64,000 nt of DNA from Pseudonocardia cypriaca. Its GTDB lineage: Bacteria > Actinomycetota > Actinomycetes > Mycobacteriales > Pseudonocardiaceae. The stretch lies in the NCBI RefSeq assembly GCF_006717045.1, contig NZ_VFPH01000001.1:1-64000 (forward strand), given 5' to 3'. The first letter of the stretch is position 1. Each line of letters opens with the position of its first letter. This document shows positions 9,071 through 15,920 of this stretch, piece by piece. The notes under the pieces are model-generated. The model was not told where the DNA came from. It made no database searches and was given only the letters and a program-made list of their open reading frames with translations. A program made the position numbers and the translations under genes.

Positions 9071-9580
9071 CTAGCCGGCCGGCACCCGGCGGCGGACGTC
9101 CTCGTCCGGGAAGACGAAGCGGCGGAAGGCCCACCAGCGGAACGCCATCCCGATGAGCACCCCGATGATCTGCCCGCTGACGAAGTCGGCGATCTCCTGG
9201 GTGAGCAGGCTCACCTCGGGCACCGAGAGGTGGAACACATAACGCGAGATCGCGAGGGGAGCCGAGTAGACGGCCACGCCGACACCGCTGACGAGGAAGA
9301 ACAGCGCCGCCTCGTGGTGGCGCTCCCGGCCACCGCGGGTGCGGAAGGACCACTCCCGGTTCAGCACGTACGACACGATCGTCGCCACCAGCACGGCGAT
9401 GACCTTGGCCGTGAGTGGTTTCTCAGCCAGCACCGTGGACTTGAGCAGCAGGAACACGACGGTGTCGATCACCCACGTCGTGCCGCCGACGAAGGCGAAC
9501 TTCACGAGCTCACGGTGCTTGATGGCGATGTCGCGGTAGGGCTGCGGGATGATCGCGAGCGCCGACTCGACAACGGACAC
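9071..9580 (-). CDS. GtrA-like integral membrane protein
   Basis: GtrA/DPMS-type small membrane protein, 169 residues, starting at a GTG that gives MSVVESALAIIPQPYRDIAIKH. Four predicted membrane segments cover roughly residues 28-48, 55-75, 90-112 and 132-155, with the family signatures FAFVGGTTWVIDT, YVLNREWSF and FRWWAFRRFVF. Members of this family help move or modify lipid-linked sugars for cell-surface polysaccharides. In M. tuberculosis the homologue Rv3277 sits next to purK in the same divergent arrangement. Alternative starts farther upstream would overlap purK. The spacing of 57 bases to purK suggests a shared divergent promoter region. Confidence 0.85.
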   Translation of the reverse strand: MSVVESALAIIPQPYRDIAIKHRELVKFAFVGGTTWVIDTVVFLLLKSTVLAEKPLTAKVIAVLVATIVSYVLNREWSFRTRGGRERHHEAALFFLVSGVGVAVYSAPLAISRYVFHLSVPEVSLLTQEIADFVSGQIIGVLIGMAFRWWAFRRFVFPDEDVRRRVPAG

Positions 9581-9637
9581 CTGTTCGATCGTGCCAGACG
9601 CGGGCGTCGCACCGCTCGCCGGTAGGCTTCCTCCACC

Positions 9638-10858
9638 GTGGACGCCTCCCCAGTCGCGCGCCGGCCGATCGTCGGGATGGTCGGCGCGGGGCAGCTCGCA
9701 CGCATGACGCACCAGGCCGCCATCGCGCTCGGCCAGTCGCTTCGCGTGCTCGCGGCCGACCCGGCCGACCCCGCTGCGCTCGTGTGCGCCGACGTGCACG
9801 CCGGCGTGCCCACCGACCTGCCGGCCCTACGCGCGTTCGCCCGCGGCTGCTCGGCGGTGACCTTCGACCACGAGCAGGTGCCGCAGGAGAACCTGCGCGC
9901 ACTGGTCGACGCCGGGGTGCCCGTCCACCCCGGCCCGGACGCCCTGCTGCACGCCCAGGACAAGCTCGTGATGCGCCGCAGGCTCGCCGGGCTCGGCCTC
10001 GTCGGACCGGCGTTCAGCGAGGTGCACCAGCCGGGCGAGGTCGCGGCGTTCGCCGCCGAGCACGGCTGGCCGGTGGTGCTCAAGGCCGCGCGTGGCGGGT
10101 ACGACGGTCGCGGCGTCTGGCTGCTGCGCGGCCCGGAGCCCGACCTCGTCGCCGAGCTGTTGGCGGCCGGCACACCGCTGCTCGTCGAGGAGGCCGTGCC
10201 GATGCGCAGGGAGCTGGCCGCGCTCGTCGCCAGGTCCCCGTTCGGTCAAGCCGCAGCCTGGCCGGTGGTGGAGACCGTGCAGGAGGACGGCCAGTGCGTG
10301 CAGGTGCTCGCGCCTGCGCCGGGCCTCGACGACGCCGTCGCGGCGCAGGCGCAGGAGATGGCGCTGCGGATCGCCGCCGAGCTGGGGGTGACCGGCCTGC
10401 TGGCCGTGGAGCTCTTCGAGCGGACCGACGGGGCGCTGGTCGTCAACGAGCTGGCGATGCGCCCGCACAACTCCGGGCACTGGACGATCGAGGGCTCCCG
10501 CACGTCGCAGTTCGAGCAGCACCTGCGCGCGGTGCTGGACTACCCGCTCGGCACCACCACGCCGACGGCGCCCGCCGTGGTCATGGCCAACGTGCTCGGT
10601 GCCGCGCGGTCGCCCGCGATGTCGATGGACGAGCGGGTGCACCACCTTTTCGCGCGGTTCCCCGATGTGAAGGTGCACCTGTACGGGAAGGCCGAGCGGC
10701 CGGCCCGCAAGGTCGGGCACGTCACCGTGCTCGGCGACGACATGGCCGCGGTTCGGTCGCGTGCGGCGCTGGCCGCGGCGTGGCTGTCCACCGGCGAGTG
10801 GCCGGACGGCTGGTCGCCGCACACCGGCACTTACGAACGGGAGGTGCAGCGTGCTTGA
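9638..10858 (+). CDS. purK: N5-carboxyaminoimidazole ribonucleotide synthase
   Basis: ATP-grasp enzyme of purine biosynthesis. It converts AIR, ATP and bicarbonate to N5-CAIR, the substrate of PurE encoded next. The 406 residues show the N-terminal GMVGAGQLARM (about 13-23), the ATP-grasp loop GGYDGRGVW, and the C-terminal VNELAMRPHNSGHWTIEG, all diagnostic of PurK. The GTG start at 9638 is the first in frame after the divergent GtrA-like gene. The stop overlaps the purE start by 8 bases, so the two are translationally coupled. The order purK-purE followed nearby by an acyl-CoA dehydrogenase matches the M. tuberculosis locus Rv3274c-Rv3276c. Confidence 0.96.
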   Translation: MDASPVARRPIVGMVGAGQLARMTHQAAIALGQSLRVLAADPADPAALVCADVHAGVPTDLPALRAFARGCSAVTFDHEQVPQENLRALVDAGVPVHPGPDALLHAQDKLVMRRRLAGLGLVGPAFSEVHQPGEVAAFAAEHGWPVVLKAARGGYDGRGVWLLRGPEPDLVAELLAAGTPLLVEEAVPMRRELAALVARSPFGQAAAWPVVETVQEDGQCVQVLAPAPGLDDAVAAQAQEMALRIAAELGVTGLLAVELFERTDGALVVNELAMRPHNSGHWTIEGSRTSQFEQHLRAVLDYPLGTTTPTAPAVVMANVLGAARSPAMSMDERVHHLFARFPDVKVHLYGKAERPARKVGHVTVLGDDMAAVRSRAALAAAWLSTGEWPDGWSPHTGTYEREVQRA

Positions 10859-11456
10859 GAATGTGTTCGAGAAGCGCGGAGCGGGCCGCTCAGGGCAGCC
10901 GGGACCCGCTGGAGCGCAGGCGTCTGCGGCCCCCGTGCGGGCTTCTCGAACACATTCTGACGCGCAGGTCGGCGTGATCATGGGCAGCGACTCGGACTGG
11001 CGCGTCATGCAGGCAGCAGGCAAGGCGCTCGCCGAGTTCGAGGTGCCCTACGAGGTGGGCGTCTACTCCGCGCACCGCACGCCGCAGCGCATGCTCGACT
11101 ACGCCGCGAGCGCGGCGGAGCGGGGCCTGCGCGTGGTGATCGCCGGTGCCGGGGGAGCGGCGCACCTGCCCGGGATGGTCGCGGCCGCCACCCCGCTGCC
11201 GGTGATCGGCGTGCCGGTGCCGCTCGCCCAGCTCGACGGCCTCGACTCGCTGCTCTCGATCGTCCAGATGCCCGCGGGCGTGCCGGTCGCGACCGTGGCC
11301 GTCGGCGGGGCGCGGAACGCGGGGCTGCTCGCCGTCCGCATCCTCGCGGCGGGCGACGCCGGCCTGCGCGAGCGGATGGTGCGCTTCCAAGCGGACCTCG
11401 CCGACTCCGTGCTGGCCAAGGACGCCGCGCTGCGCTCCGCGGCCACCGAGAAGTGA
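10851..11456 (+). CDS. purE: N5-carboxyaminoimidazole ribonucleotide mutase with unusual N-terminal extension
   Basis: PurE moves the carboxylate of N5-CAIR to give CAIR. The core is normal: VGVIMGSDSDW, VYSAHRTPQRM, AGAGGAAHLPGM and VATVAVGGARNAGLLA. The best start is GTG 10851, with GGGAGG about 6 bases upstream and an 8-base overlap with purK. This puts about 40 residues (VLENVFEKRGAGRSGQ and on) before the core, where most PurE proteins have fewer than 10. The extension is encoded by a 101-base element bounded by perfect 18-base inverted repeats (10858-10875 and 10941-10958). A later start, such as GTG near 10935, would shorten it. The total is 201 residues from GTG 10851. Confidence 0.9.
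   Translation: MLENVFEKRGAGRSGQPGPAGAQASAAPVRASRTHSDAQVGVIMGSDSDWRVMQAAGKALAEFEVPYEVGVYSAHRTPQRMLDYAASAAERGLRVVIAGAGGAAHLPGMVAAATPLPVIGVPVPLAQLDGLDSLLSIVQMPAGVPVATVAVGGARNAGLLAVRILAAGDAGLRERMVRFQADLADSVLAKDAALRSAATEK
10858..10958. repeat. 101-base palindromic element inside the purE start region
   Basis: AGAATGTGTTCGAGAAGC (10858-10875) is repeated perfectly in reverse complement as GCTTCTCGAACACATTCT (10941-10958), with 65 bases between. It starts within the purK/purE overlap and ends 11 codons or fewer before the conserved PurE core, so it is read in frame as a low-complexity Gly/Ala/Arg/Pro extension. It looks like an inserted repetitive element (REP or MITE-like) tolerated because it keeps the frame. 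The mirror copy in the left arm is at 3477-3577. Confidence 0.75.
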
Positions 11457-11511
11457 TCTGCGGAAATCTCGTGGCGCGCCCGCGGCTCCCGGTCGTACTG
11501 TGGCGGTACAC

Positions 11512-11571
11512 GTGAGAGGAGGTGGTCCAGCGTTGAATAGCTACAGGACTCGTGAGGTGGCTGTCCGCTAG
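11512..11571 (+). CDS. Possible 19-codon ORF with near-complete anti-16S Shine-Dalgarno
   Basis: GTG at 11512 opens VRGGGPALNSYRTREVAVR and ends at TAG 11571. Inside it, AGGAGGTGGTCC (11517-11528) is an almost full-length match to the 16S rRNA 3' end and lies at good distance from TTG 11533, which would give LNSYRTREVAVR. So either the GTG or the TTG could start a tiny peptide. A direct repeat, ACAGGACTCG, occurs within it and again just after the stop. Function is unknown. It could be a leader peptide, a ribosome-binding decoy or part of an RNA element. Confidence 0.35.
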   Translation: MRGGGPALNSYRTREVAVR

Positions 11572-11640
11572 CACCACAGGACTCGTTCCGACGGCCAAGT
11601 GGAAGCCGGTGTGGTGCCGGCGAATTCCAGGCAGCCACCC

Positions 11641-11705
11641 GTGATCCCCGGGCCCGAGCCCGTCCAGCTCGGCTTGCGCAGCACCCGCTGCGGCCCGGGG
11701 ATCAC
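11641..11705. terminator. Long-stem hairpin downstream of purE
   Basis: GTGATCCCCGGGCC (11641-11654) and GGCCCGGGGATCAC (11692-11705) form a perfect 14-pair stem. The 37-base loop can itself pair (CAGCTCGGC and GCGCAGC segments). There is no U-tract, as is usual for actinobacterial terminators. It lies between convergent purE and DUF7455. Confidence 0.55.
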
Positions 11706-11730
11706 GCATGTTCGCAGCAGGAACCGCCGC

Positions 11731-11759
11731 GGGCCCGGTCGCATCTCGCGACCGGGCCC
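11731..11759. terminator. Strong GC hairpin between convergent purE and DUF7455 genes
   Basis: GGGCCCGGTCGC and GCGACCGGGCCC are perfect 12-base inverted repeats around the 5-base loop ATCTC. It sits 18 bases past the stop of the DUF7455 gene and can terminate transcription from either side. Confidence 0.8.
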
Positions 11760-11777
11760 GTGGTGGGTGCCGGGGAG

Positions 11778-11960
11778 TCAGGGTTCCGGTGAGAGCAGCG
11801 CGCCGATCTCGCGGAGCCGGGGCGCGTGCTTGCGGGCGTGGTGCTCGCAGAACAGGAGGTCGTTGCCGGCCGGCAGCACCGCACGTACCTGGGCTGTGGC
11901 CCGGCACCGGTCGCACCGGTCCTGCCGGGTGAGAACGGGCAGCGCATCGGCGATGTTCAC
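11778..11960 (-). CDS. DUF7455-family small zinc-ribbon-like protein
   Basis: A 60-residue protein, MNIADALPVLTRQDRCDRC and on, with metal-ligand pairs Cys16-x2-Cys19 and Cys38-x2-His41 (LLFCEHHARKH). This pattern is typical of the DUF7455 proteins widespread in actinobacteria, where TRxDRCDRCxAxAxVR is conserved. Function is not established; a structural zinc site is likely. It starts at GTG 11960, 13 bases after the small ORF at 11974-12129, so the two may be co-transcribed. A strong hairpin follows its stop. Confidence 0.85.
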   Translation of the reverse strand: MNIADALPVLTRQDRCDRCRATAQVRAVLPAGNDLLFCEHHARKHAPRLREIGALLSPEP

Positions 11961-11973
11961 GGCGGCCGTCCCG

Positions 11974-12129
11974 CTACGCGCCGCGCACCCGGATGCGGGG
12001 CAGCGGACTGGTCGTGGGGGCGCCTGCCGCCCACGACCAGTTCGCCGTCCGCACCGCAGGGGATCCCATGACGATCGGCGTGAGGAGTGGCGAGCTCACG
12101 GTGGCTGAGGGGGGCGCCGGCGTGTTCAT
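11974..12129 (-). CDS. Small hypothetical protein upstream of DUF7455
   Basis: Short open frame of 51 codons starting at ATG 12129 with AGGGAGA 8 bases upstream. It gives MNTPAPPSATVSSPLLTPIV and on, ending RIRVRGA. It is rich in Ser, Pro, Thr and Ala with no recognisable domain. It precedes the DUF7455 gene by 13 bases and may be a real small gene or only a translated leader. The same stretch carries the promoter region for the DUF7455 gene if this ORF is not translated. Confidence 0.35.
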   Translation of the reverse strand: MNTPAPPSATVSSPLLTPIVMGSPAVRTANWSWAAGAPTTSPLPRIRVRGA

Positions 12130-12310
12130 CGTCGATCTCCCTTCCGCCAGATCGCTGTCTGCGGCACCAAGAAGGATCCGGCACCGGCAGAGATCCCTTC
12201 CACCCCGCTGTCCTCCCGTCGCACTGCTGCCAGCGGCACCTTCAGGATGGAGGCTGGCCCCCAGGTCTCCGGTGGACCGGGGCCGCGGGATGTGGTAGCC
12301 CGCGCCCTCG

Positions 12311-12994
12311 TCAGGCCCGGCGTTCCAGCCGCGCGACGGCCGCCTCCAGCCGCTCCGTCACGCCCTGCAACGCCGGCTCCTCGCGGGCGGGCTCGCCCGG
12401 CAGCATGTCGACGACCTTGCGGAACCGGGCGCGGCAGTCGTCCAGCTGGTCGGGCCGGCCGCCGCTTGCGAGCCAGGCGCGCAGCGCGAGGTTGTGGGCG
12501 GCCACGACCGCGGCGCCGGTCACCGCCGCGCGCAGGTCGCCGTCCGGCTCGCCGGCGAAGCGCTCCCGCAGCCGCCGGGTGAACAGGCGGCGGTAGTGGT
12601 CCACCCGGGCCGACTCGCGGTCGCGCAGCGCCGCCACCTCGTGCGTGAGGCGGAAGCGCTCCACGGAGAGCTCGGGATCGTCGGCGTACAGCTGGAAGAC
12701 GGTCTCGCCCGCTCGCACGACGAGCATCGCCGTCGGCTCGGTGGGATGGGCGGTGGCGAACACCTCCGCGATCCGCGCGAGGCCGACCTCGTGGTCGGGC
12801 GAGATCGCGTCTTCCTTGCTGGGGAAGTAGCGGAAGAACGTCCGCCGCCCAACGCCGGCCGCTGCGGCGATGTCGTCGACCGTCGTCTCCTCGTAGCCGC
12901 GGGTGCGGAACAGCCGCACGGCGGCCGCGACCAGATCGCGCCGGACCTCGGCCCGGCCCTCGGGGGAGCGGCCGCGGCGAGTGGCGCCAGTCAT
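12311..12994 (-). CDS. TetR-family transcriptional regulator
   Basis: Repressor-type regulator of 227 residues. The N-terminal helix-turn-helix is clear: LVAAAVRLFRTRGYEETTVD, then DIAAAAGVGRRTFFRYFPSKEDA. The C-terminal ligand domain is helical and not assignable to a ligand class. I prefer the ATG at 12994 (MTGATRRGRSPEG) over a start 10 codons upstream, because the longer form would reach within 30 bases of the divergent acyl-CoA dehydrogenase start. The divergent layout suggests control of itself and of that dehydrogenase. The left-arm copy is disrupted. Confidence 0.88.
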   Translation of the reverse strand: MTGATRRGRSPEGRAEVRRDLVAAAVRLFRTRGYEETTVDDIAAAAGVGRRTFFRYFPSKEDAISPDHEVGLARIAEVFATAHPTEPTAMLVVRAGETVFQLYADDPELSVERFRLTHEVAALRDRESARVDHYRRLFTRRLRERFAGEPDGDLRAAVTGAAVVAAHNLALRAWLASGGRPDQLDDCRARFRKVVDMLPGEPAREEPALQGVTERLEAAVARLERRA

Positions 12995-13053
12995 GGCACG
13001 GAGGGTAACAGTAGTGGTGTACATGTGGCACCCAGTGCCGTTACGCTGGTGTC
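12995..13053. promoter_or_regulatory. Divergent promoter region, TetR / acyl-CoA dehydrogenase
   Basis: A compact 59-base region shared by the two divergent genes. It contains GGTAACAGTAGTGGTGTAC and GTTACGCTGGTG. The GTAAC/GTTAC arms at each side are a plausible but weak operator. No strong -35/-10 pair stands out, so the dehydrogenase may have a very short leader. Confidence 0.4.
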
Positions 13054-14208
13054 ATGAACCCCGACTTCGAGACCTACCGGCTCGGCGACGAGCACGAGGC
13101 GCTGCGCGAGGCGGTCCGGGCGCTCGCGGAGAAGGAGATCGCGCCGCACGCGGCGGAGGTCGACGACCAGGCCCGCTTCCCGGTGGAGGCGCAGAAGGCC
13201 CTGGTCAAGGCGGGGTTCCAGGCCGTCACCATCCCGGAGGAGTACGGCGGGCAGGGCGCCGACGAGCTGGCGGGCTGCATTGTGATCGAGGAGGTGGCGC
13301 GGGTCTGCGCCTCGTCCTCGCTGATCCCGGCCGTCAACGGGCTGGGGCTGACGCCGATCCTGCTGTCGGCGTCCGACGAGCTGAAGCGCCAGGTACTGCC
13401 GTCGATCGCGGCGGGCGACGCGATGATCAGCTATGCGCTGTCGGAGCGCGAGGCCGGCTCGGACGCCGCGGCGATGAAGACCCGCGCCCGCCGTGACGGC
13501 GACTCCTGGGTCCTGAACGGCACCAAGTGCTGGATCACCAACGCGGGCGAGTCCACCTGGTACACGGTGATGGCCGTGACCGACCCGGAGAAGGGGGCCA
13601 GGGGGATCTCCGCGTTCGTCGTGCACCGCGACGACCCCGGCTTCGAGGTGGGGCCGAAGGAGCGCAAGCTCGGCATCAACGGCTCGCCCACCCGCGAGAT
13701 CTACTTCCAGGACTGCCGCATCCCGGCCGACCGCATCATCGGGGCCGAGGGCACCGGCTTCAAGACCGCCCTCGCCACGCTCGACCACACCCGCCCGACG
13801 ATCGGCGCGCAGGCCGTCGGCATCGCGCAGGGCGCGCTCGACGCCGCCACCGCGTACGTCAAGGAGCGCAAGCAGTTCGGCAAGGCCGTCGGCGAGTTCC
13901 AGGGCGTCCAGTTCATGCTGGCCGACATGGCGATGAAGGTGGAGGCGGCCCGCCAGCTCGTGTACGTCGCCACCTCGCGCGCCGAGCGCGGCGAGCCGAA
14001 CCTCGGGTTCATCTCCAGCGCCGCCAAGTGCTTCGCCTCCGACACCGCGATGAGCGTCACCACCGACGCCGTGCAGCTGCTGGGCGGCTACGGCTACACG
14101 AAGGACTTCCCGGTGGAGCGGATGATGCGCGACGCGAAGATCACCCAGATCTACGAGGGGACGAACCAGATCCAGCGGATGGTGATGGCGCGGGCCCTGC
14201 TCAAGTGA
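13054..14208 (+). CDS. Acyl-CoA dehydrogenase, FadE25-like
   Basis: FAD-dependent acyl-CoA dehydrogenase of 384 residues for fatty- or branched-acyl-CoA beta-oxidation. Landmarks are the N-terminal helical domain with LAEKEIAPHAAEVD, the middle beta domain with ALSEREAGSDAAAMKTRA and CWITNAGESTWYTVMAV, and the C-terminal domain with FGKAVGEFQGVQFMLADMA, GGYGYTKDFPVERMMRDAK and QIYEGTNQIQRMVMAR, whose Glu is the family's catalytic base. The position beside purE/purK matches M. tuberculosis fadE25, so I call it FadE25-like. ATG 13054 gives MNPDFETYRLG. Its last 8 bases overlap the convergent GrpB-like gene. Confidence 0.93.
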   Translation: MNPDFETYRLGDEHEALREAVRALAEKEIAPHAAEVDDQARFPVEAQKALVKAGFQAVTIPEEYGGQGADELAGCIVIEEVARVCASSSLIPAVNGLGLTPILLSASDELKRQVLPSIAAGDAMISYALSEREAGSDAAAMKTRARRDGDSWVLNGTKCWITNAGESTWYTVMAVTDPEKGARGISAFVVHRDDPGFEVGPKERKLGINGSPTREIYFQDCRIPADRIIGAEGTGFKTALATLDHTRPTIGAQAVGIAQGALDAATAYVKERKQFGKAVGEFQGVQFMLADMAMKVEAARQLVYVATSRAERGEPNLGFISSAAKCFASDTAMSVTTDAVQLLGGYGYTKDFPVERMMRDAKITQIYEGTNQIQRMVMARALLK

Positions 14209-14809
14209 GGTGTGGCCGCGACGCCTGTGTCCGCGCCCACGCCCGCATCTCGTCGTGCGTCTCGTCCAGGAACGCGGACTTGGAGCGCGTGTAGTCGTCG
14301 TAGTCCGGATCGCCGGCGTGCTGTCGGGCCAGGCGCCGCTTGGTCTCCTGGTAGGCGTCCGCCTGATCGGGGTTGTTGCGGAGCCAGTCGCGGAAGAGCA
14401 CGACGAACTGCGCGAAGGGTGAGTCCGCGCGGCGGATGTGCAGGATCGCCGCACGTTCCGGGTCGTGGAGGAGGCGCTTCTCGTAGAGCGCGGCGTCAGT
14501 CGGGTCGCCCGGCCGTGGGATATCCCGGTGGACGCCTGGTGAGTCCGGCCGAGCCCCGTGTGCGGGCACGAAGCCGGTGGGTGCCAAGAGCTCCGCGAGT
14601 TCGTCCGGTGGCGGCAGCGACGGCATCTGCACCTGCAGATCGATGATGGGCTTCGCCGCGAGTTCAGGCACGGCCGTCGACCCGATGTGCTCGTAGCCGA
14701 AGGCGCTGGAGCGGGCAAGAGGTGTGAGTGCCGTCCTCACCTCGTCGAGCAGCCGTTGGGCACGGACCGGCCAGCTCGGCTCGTAGTCCACGACCACCGC
14801 GATGGGCAC
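14201..14809 (-). CDS. GrpB-like nucleotidyltransferase-fold protein
   Basis: GrpB/UPF0157 family, 202 residues. The signature block SSAFGYEHIGSTAVPELAAKPIIDLQV has the GS motif and acidic pair of the minimal nucleotidyltransferase fold. DYEPSWPVRAQRLLDEVRTAL at the N-terminus and FVVLFRDWLRNNPDQADAYQ near the C-terminus are also typical. The biological substrate is unknown; the family is often annotated as a dephospho-CoA kinase fusion domain in other bacteria. The C-terminal 8 bases overlap the convergent dehydrogenase. The inverted repeat ends inside this gene at about 14438, so only its 3' part is duplicated. Confidence 0.85.
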   Translation of the reverse strand: MPIAVVVDYEPSWPVRAQRLLDEVRTALTPLARSSAFGYEHIGSTAVPELAAKPIIDLQVQMPSLPPPDELAELLAPTGFVPAHGARPDSPGVHRDIPRPGDPTDAALYEKRLLHDPERAAILHIRRADSPFAQFVVLFRDWLRNNPDQADAYQETKRRLARQHAGDPDYDDYTRSKSAFLDETHDEMRAWARTQASRPHLT

Positions 14810-14869
14810 AGCCCGACGCTACCAACGCGATCACCGGAGATGGTCGGATCACGTGGCGGCCACGGCTCG

Positions 14870-15844
14870 TCAGGCCACCAGGCGGCCCCGGAGGAAGTCG
14901 ACGATCTCCGCCCGCGCCGCCTTCGCCTGCGGGACCAGTCCGGGCATGCTGAGGAACGCGTGCGGCGCCCCGGCGTGTTCCGTGAGCCGTGCCGGTGTCC
15001 CCTCCTCCCGCAGCCGTTCGGCGTAGCGGCGGCCGTGATCGGCCACCGGGTCGAGGGTCGGGACCACCACGAGCGCAGGGGCCAGTCCGCTCAGGTCGTC
15101 AGCGTGCAGGGGTGACAACGCGAGCGGATCCGTTCCCGGCGGGACGGCCAACCGCTGGAACAGTTCCATCTGCGCCACGGTGAGGGTCGGGCTGTCGGCG
15201 TACCGGGTGATCGAGGCGTGGTCGAACATCGCCGGCGTCAGGTCGGCGCAGGGGTTGACCAGCACCTGCGCCCGGAGGGGCATGCCGCAGTCCCTGGCCC
15301 GGATCGCGGCCAGCGCGATGATCGTCGAGCCGGCGCTCTCGCCGAAGACGGCGGTACGCGCCGGGTCGACGCCCCACTCCGCGGCGTGTCCCACCACGTG
15401 CCGGAGCACGTCCCAGCCGTCGTCGACGGCAGCGGCGAGCGGCGTGCGCGCGTCGAGGAGGCGGTGCTCGACCGAGACGACGACGGCTGGCAACCGGGCG
15501 GCGAGGTGGCTGTTGACCCAGTCGCTCTGCACCGCCGTGCCGACGAACCCGCCGCCGTGCACGTGGATCACGAGTGGCCGGCCCGTGCCACCAGCGGACG
15601 GGCGGTACACCCGGACCCGGAGCCCGCGGTCGGGCAGCACCACCTCCTGCCAGCGGATCGTGGCGTCCCGGTCCGGGATGCCGGTGATCACCCTGATCAG
15701 GCGGGAGGCGCGCCTCCGGTTCTCCGCGTCGCGGAAGGCGATCAGCTCCTCGGCCGTCATCGCCGACCAGTCCGGATCCTTCCGCAGGACCTGCAGCAGC
15801 CGGATGCCCAGTGGCGGCCGTTCCACGGTGGCGACGTCGCTCAT
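14870..15844 (-). CDS. Alpha/beta hydrolase, HSL-type esterase
   Basis: Carboxylesterase of 324 residues in the hormone-sensitive-lipase group. The oxyanion motif HVHGGGFVGT lies near residue 92. The nucleophile elbow is GESAGS (Ser in VFGESAGSTII). The catalytic Asp is probably in PTLDPVADHGRRYAERL and the His in HAGAPHAFL. No signal peptide is seen, so it is cytoplasmic. It starts at ATG 15844, divergent from a TetR gene 76 bases away with palindromic operator-like sequence between. The esterase is the likely target of that regulator. The physiological ester is unknown. Confidence 0.9.
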   Translation of the reverse strand: MSDVATVERPPLGIRLLQVLRKDPDWSAMTAEELIAFRDAENRRRASRLIRVITGIPDRDATIRWQEVVLPDRGLRVRVYRPSAGGTGRPLVIHVHGGGFVGTAVQSDWVNSHLAARLPAVVVSVEHRLLDARTPLAAAVDDGWDVLRHVVGHAAEWGVDPARTAVFGESAGSTIIALAAIRARDCGMPLRAQVLVNPCADLTPAMFDHASITRYADSPTLTVAQMELFQRLAVPPGTDPLALSPLHADDLSGLAPALVVVPTLDPVADHGRRYAERLREEGTPARLTEHAGAPHAFLSMPGLVPQAKAARAEIVDFLRGRLVA

Positions 15845-15865
15845 GTCTTCTCCTCGACGCTGTAG

Positions 15866-15888
15866 TTCCGCTACCAGAAGTAGCGAAA
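15866..15888. promoter_or_regulatory. Palindromic operator between esterase and TetR genes
   Basis: TTCCGCTAC-CAGAA-GTAGCGAAA is a near-perfect inverted repeat of 9-base arms. A third GTAGCG-type half site follows at about 15895-15900. It lies midway between the divergent starts, where a TetR dimer would block both promoters. Confidence 0.6.
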
Positions 15889-15920
15889 CTGACAGTAGCG
15901 TAAGTCGTTATCGTGTGGCC

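Larger units (their letters stand above)
7231..14438. repeat. Right arm of giant inverted repeat
   Basis: Reverse complement of 1-7206. All genes here are open, and the arm continues without a break into unique sequence at 14439, inside the GrpB-like gene (14201-14809). I therefore take it as the faithful copy. It holds the C-terminal part of a response regulator, its histidine kinase, gtrA, purK, purE, a DUF7455 gene, a TetR gene and acyl-CoA dehydrogenase. Confidence 0.93.

Noticed and set aside
1..14438. Functional gene duplication of purE, purK, the kinase and others
   Set aside because: Exact identity in the middle with frameshift-ridden ends and a shared truncated regulator fits one locus assembled twice.
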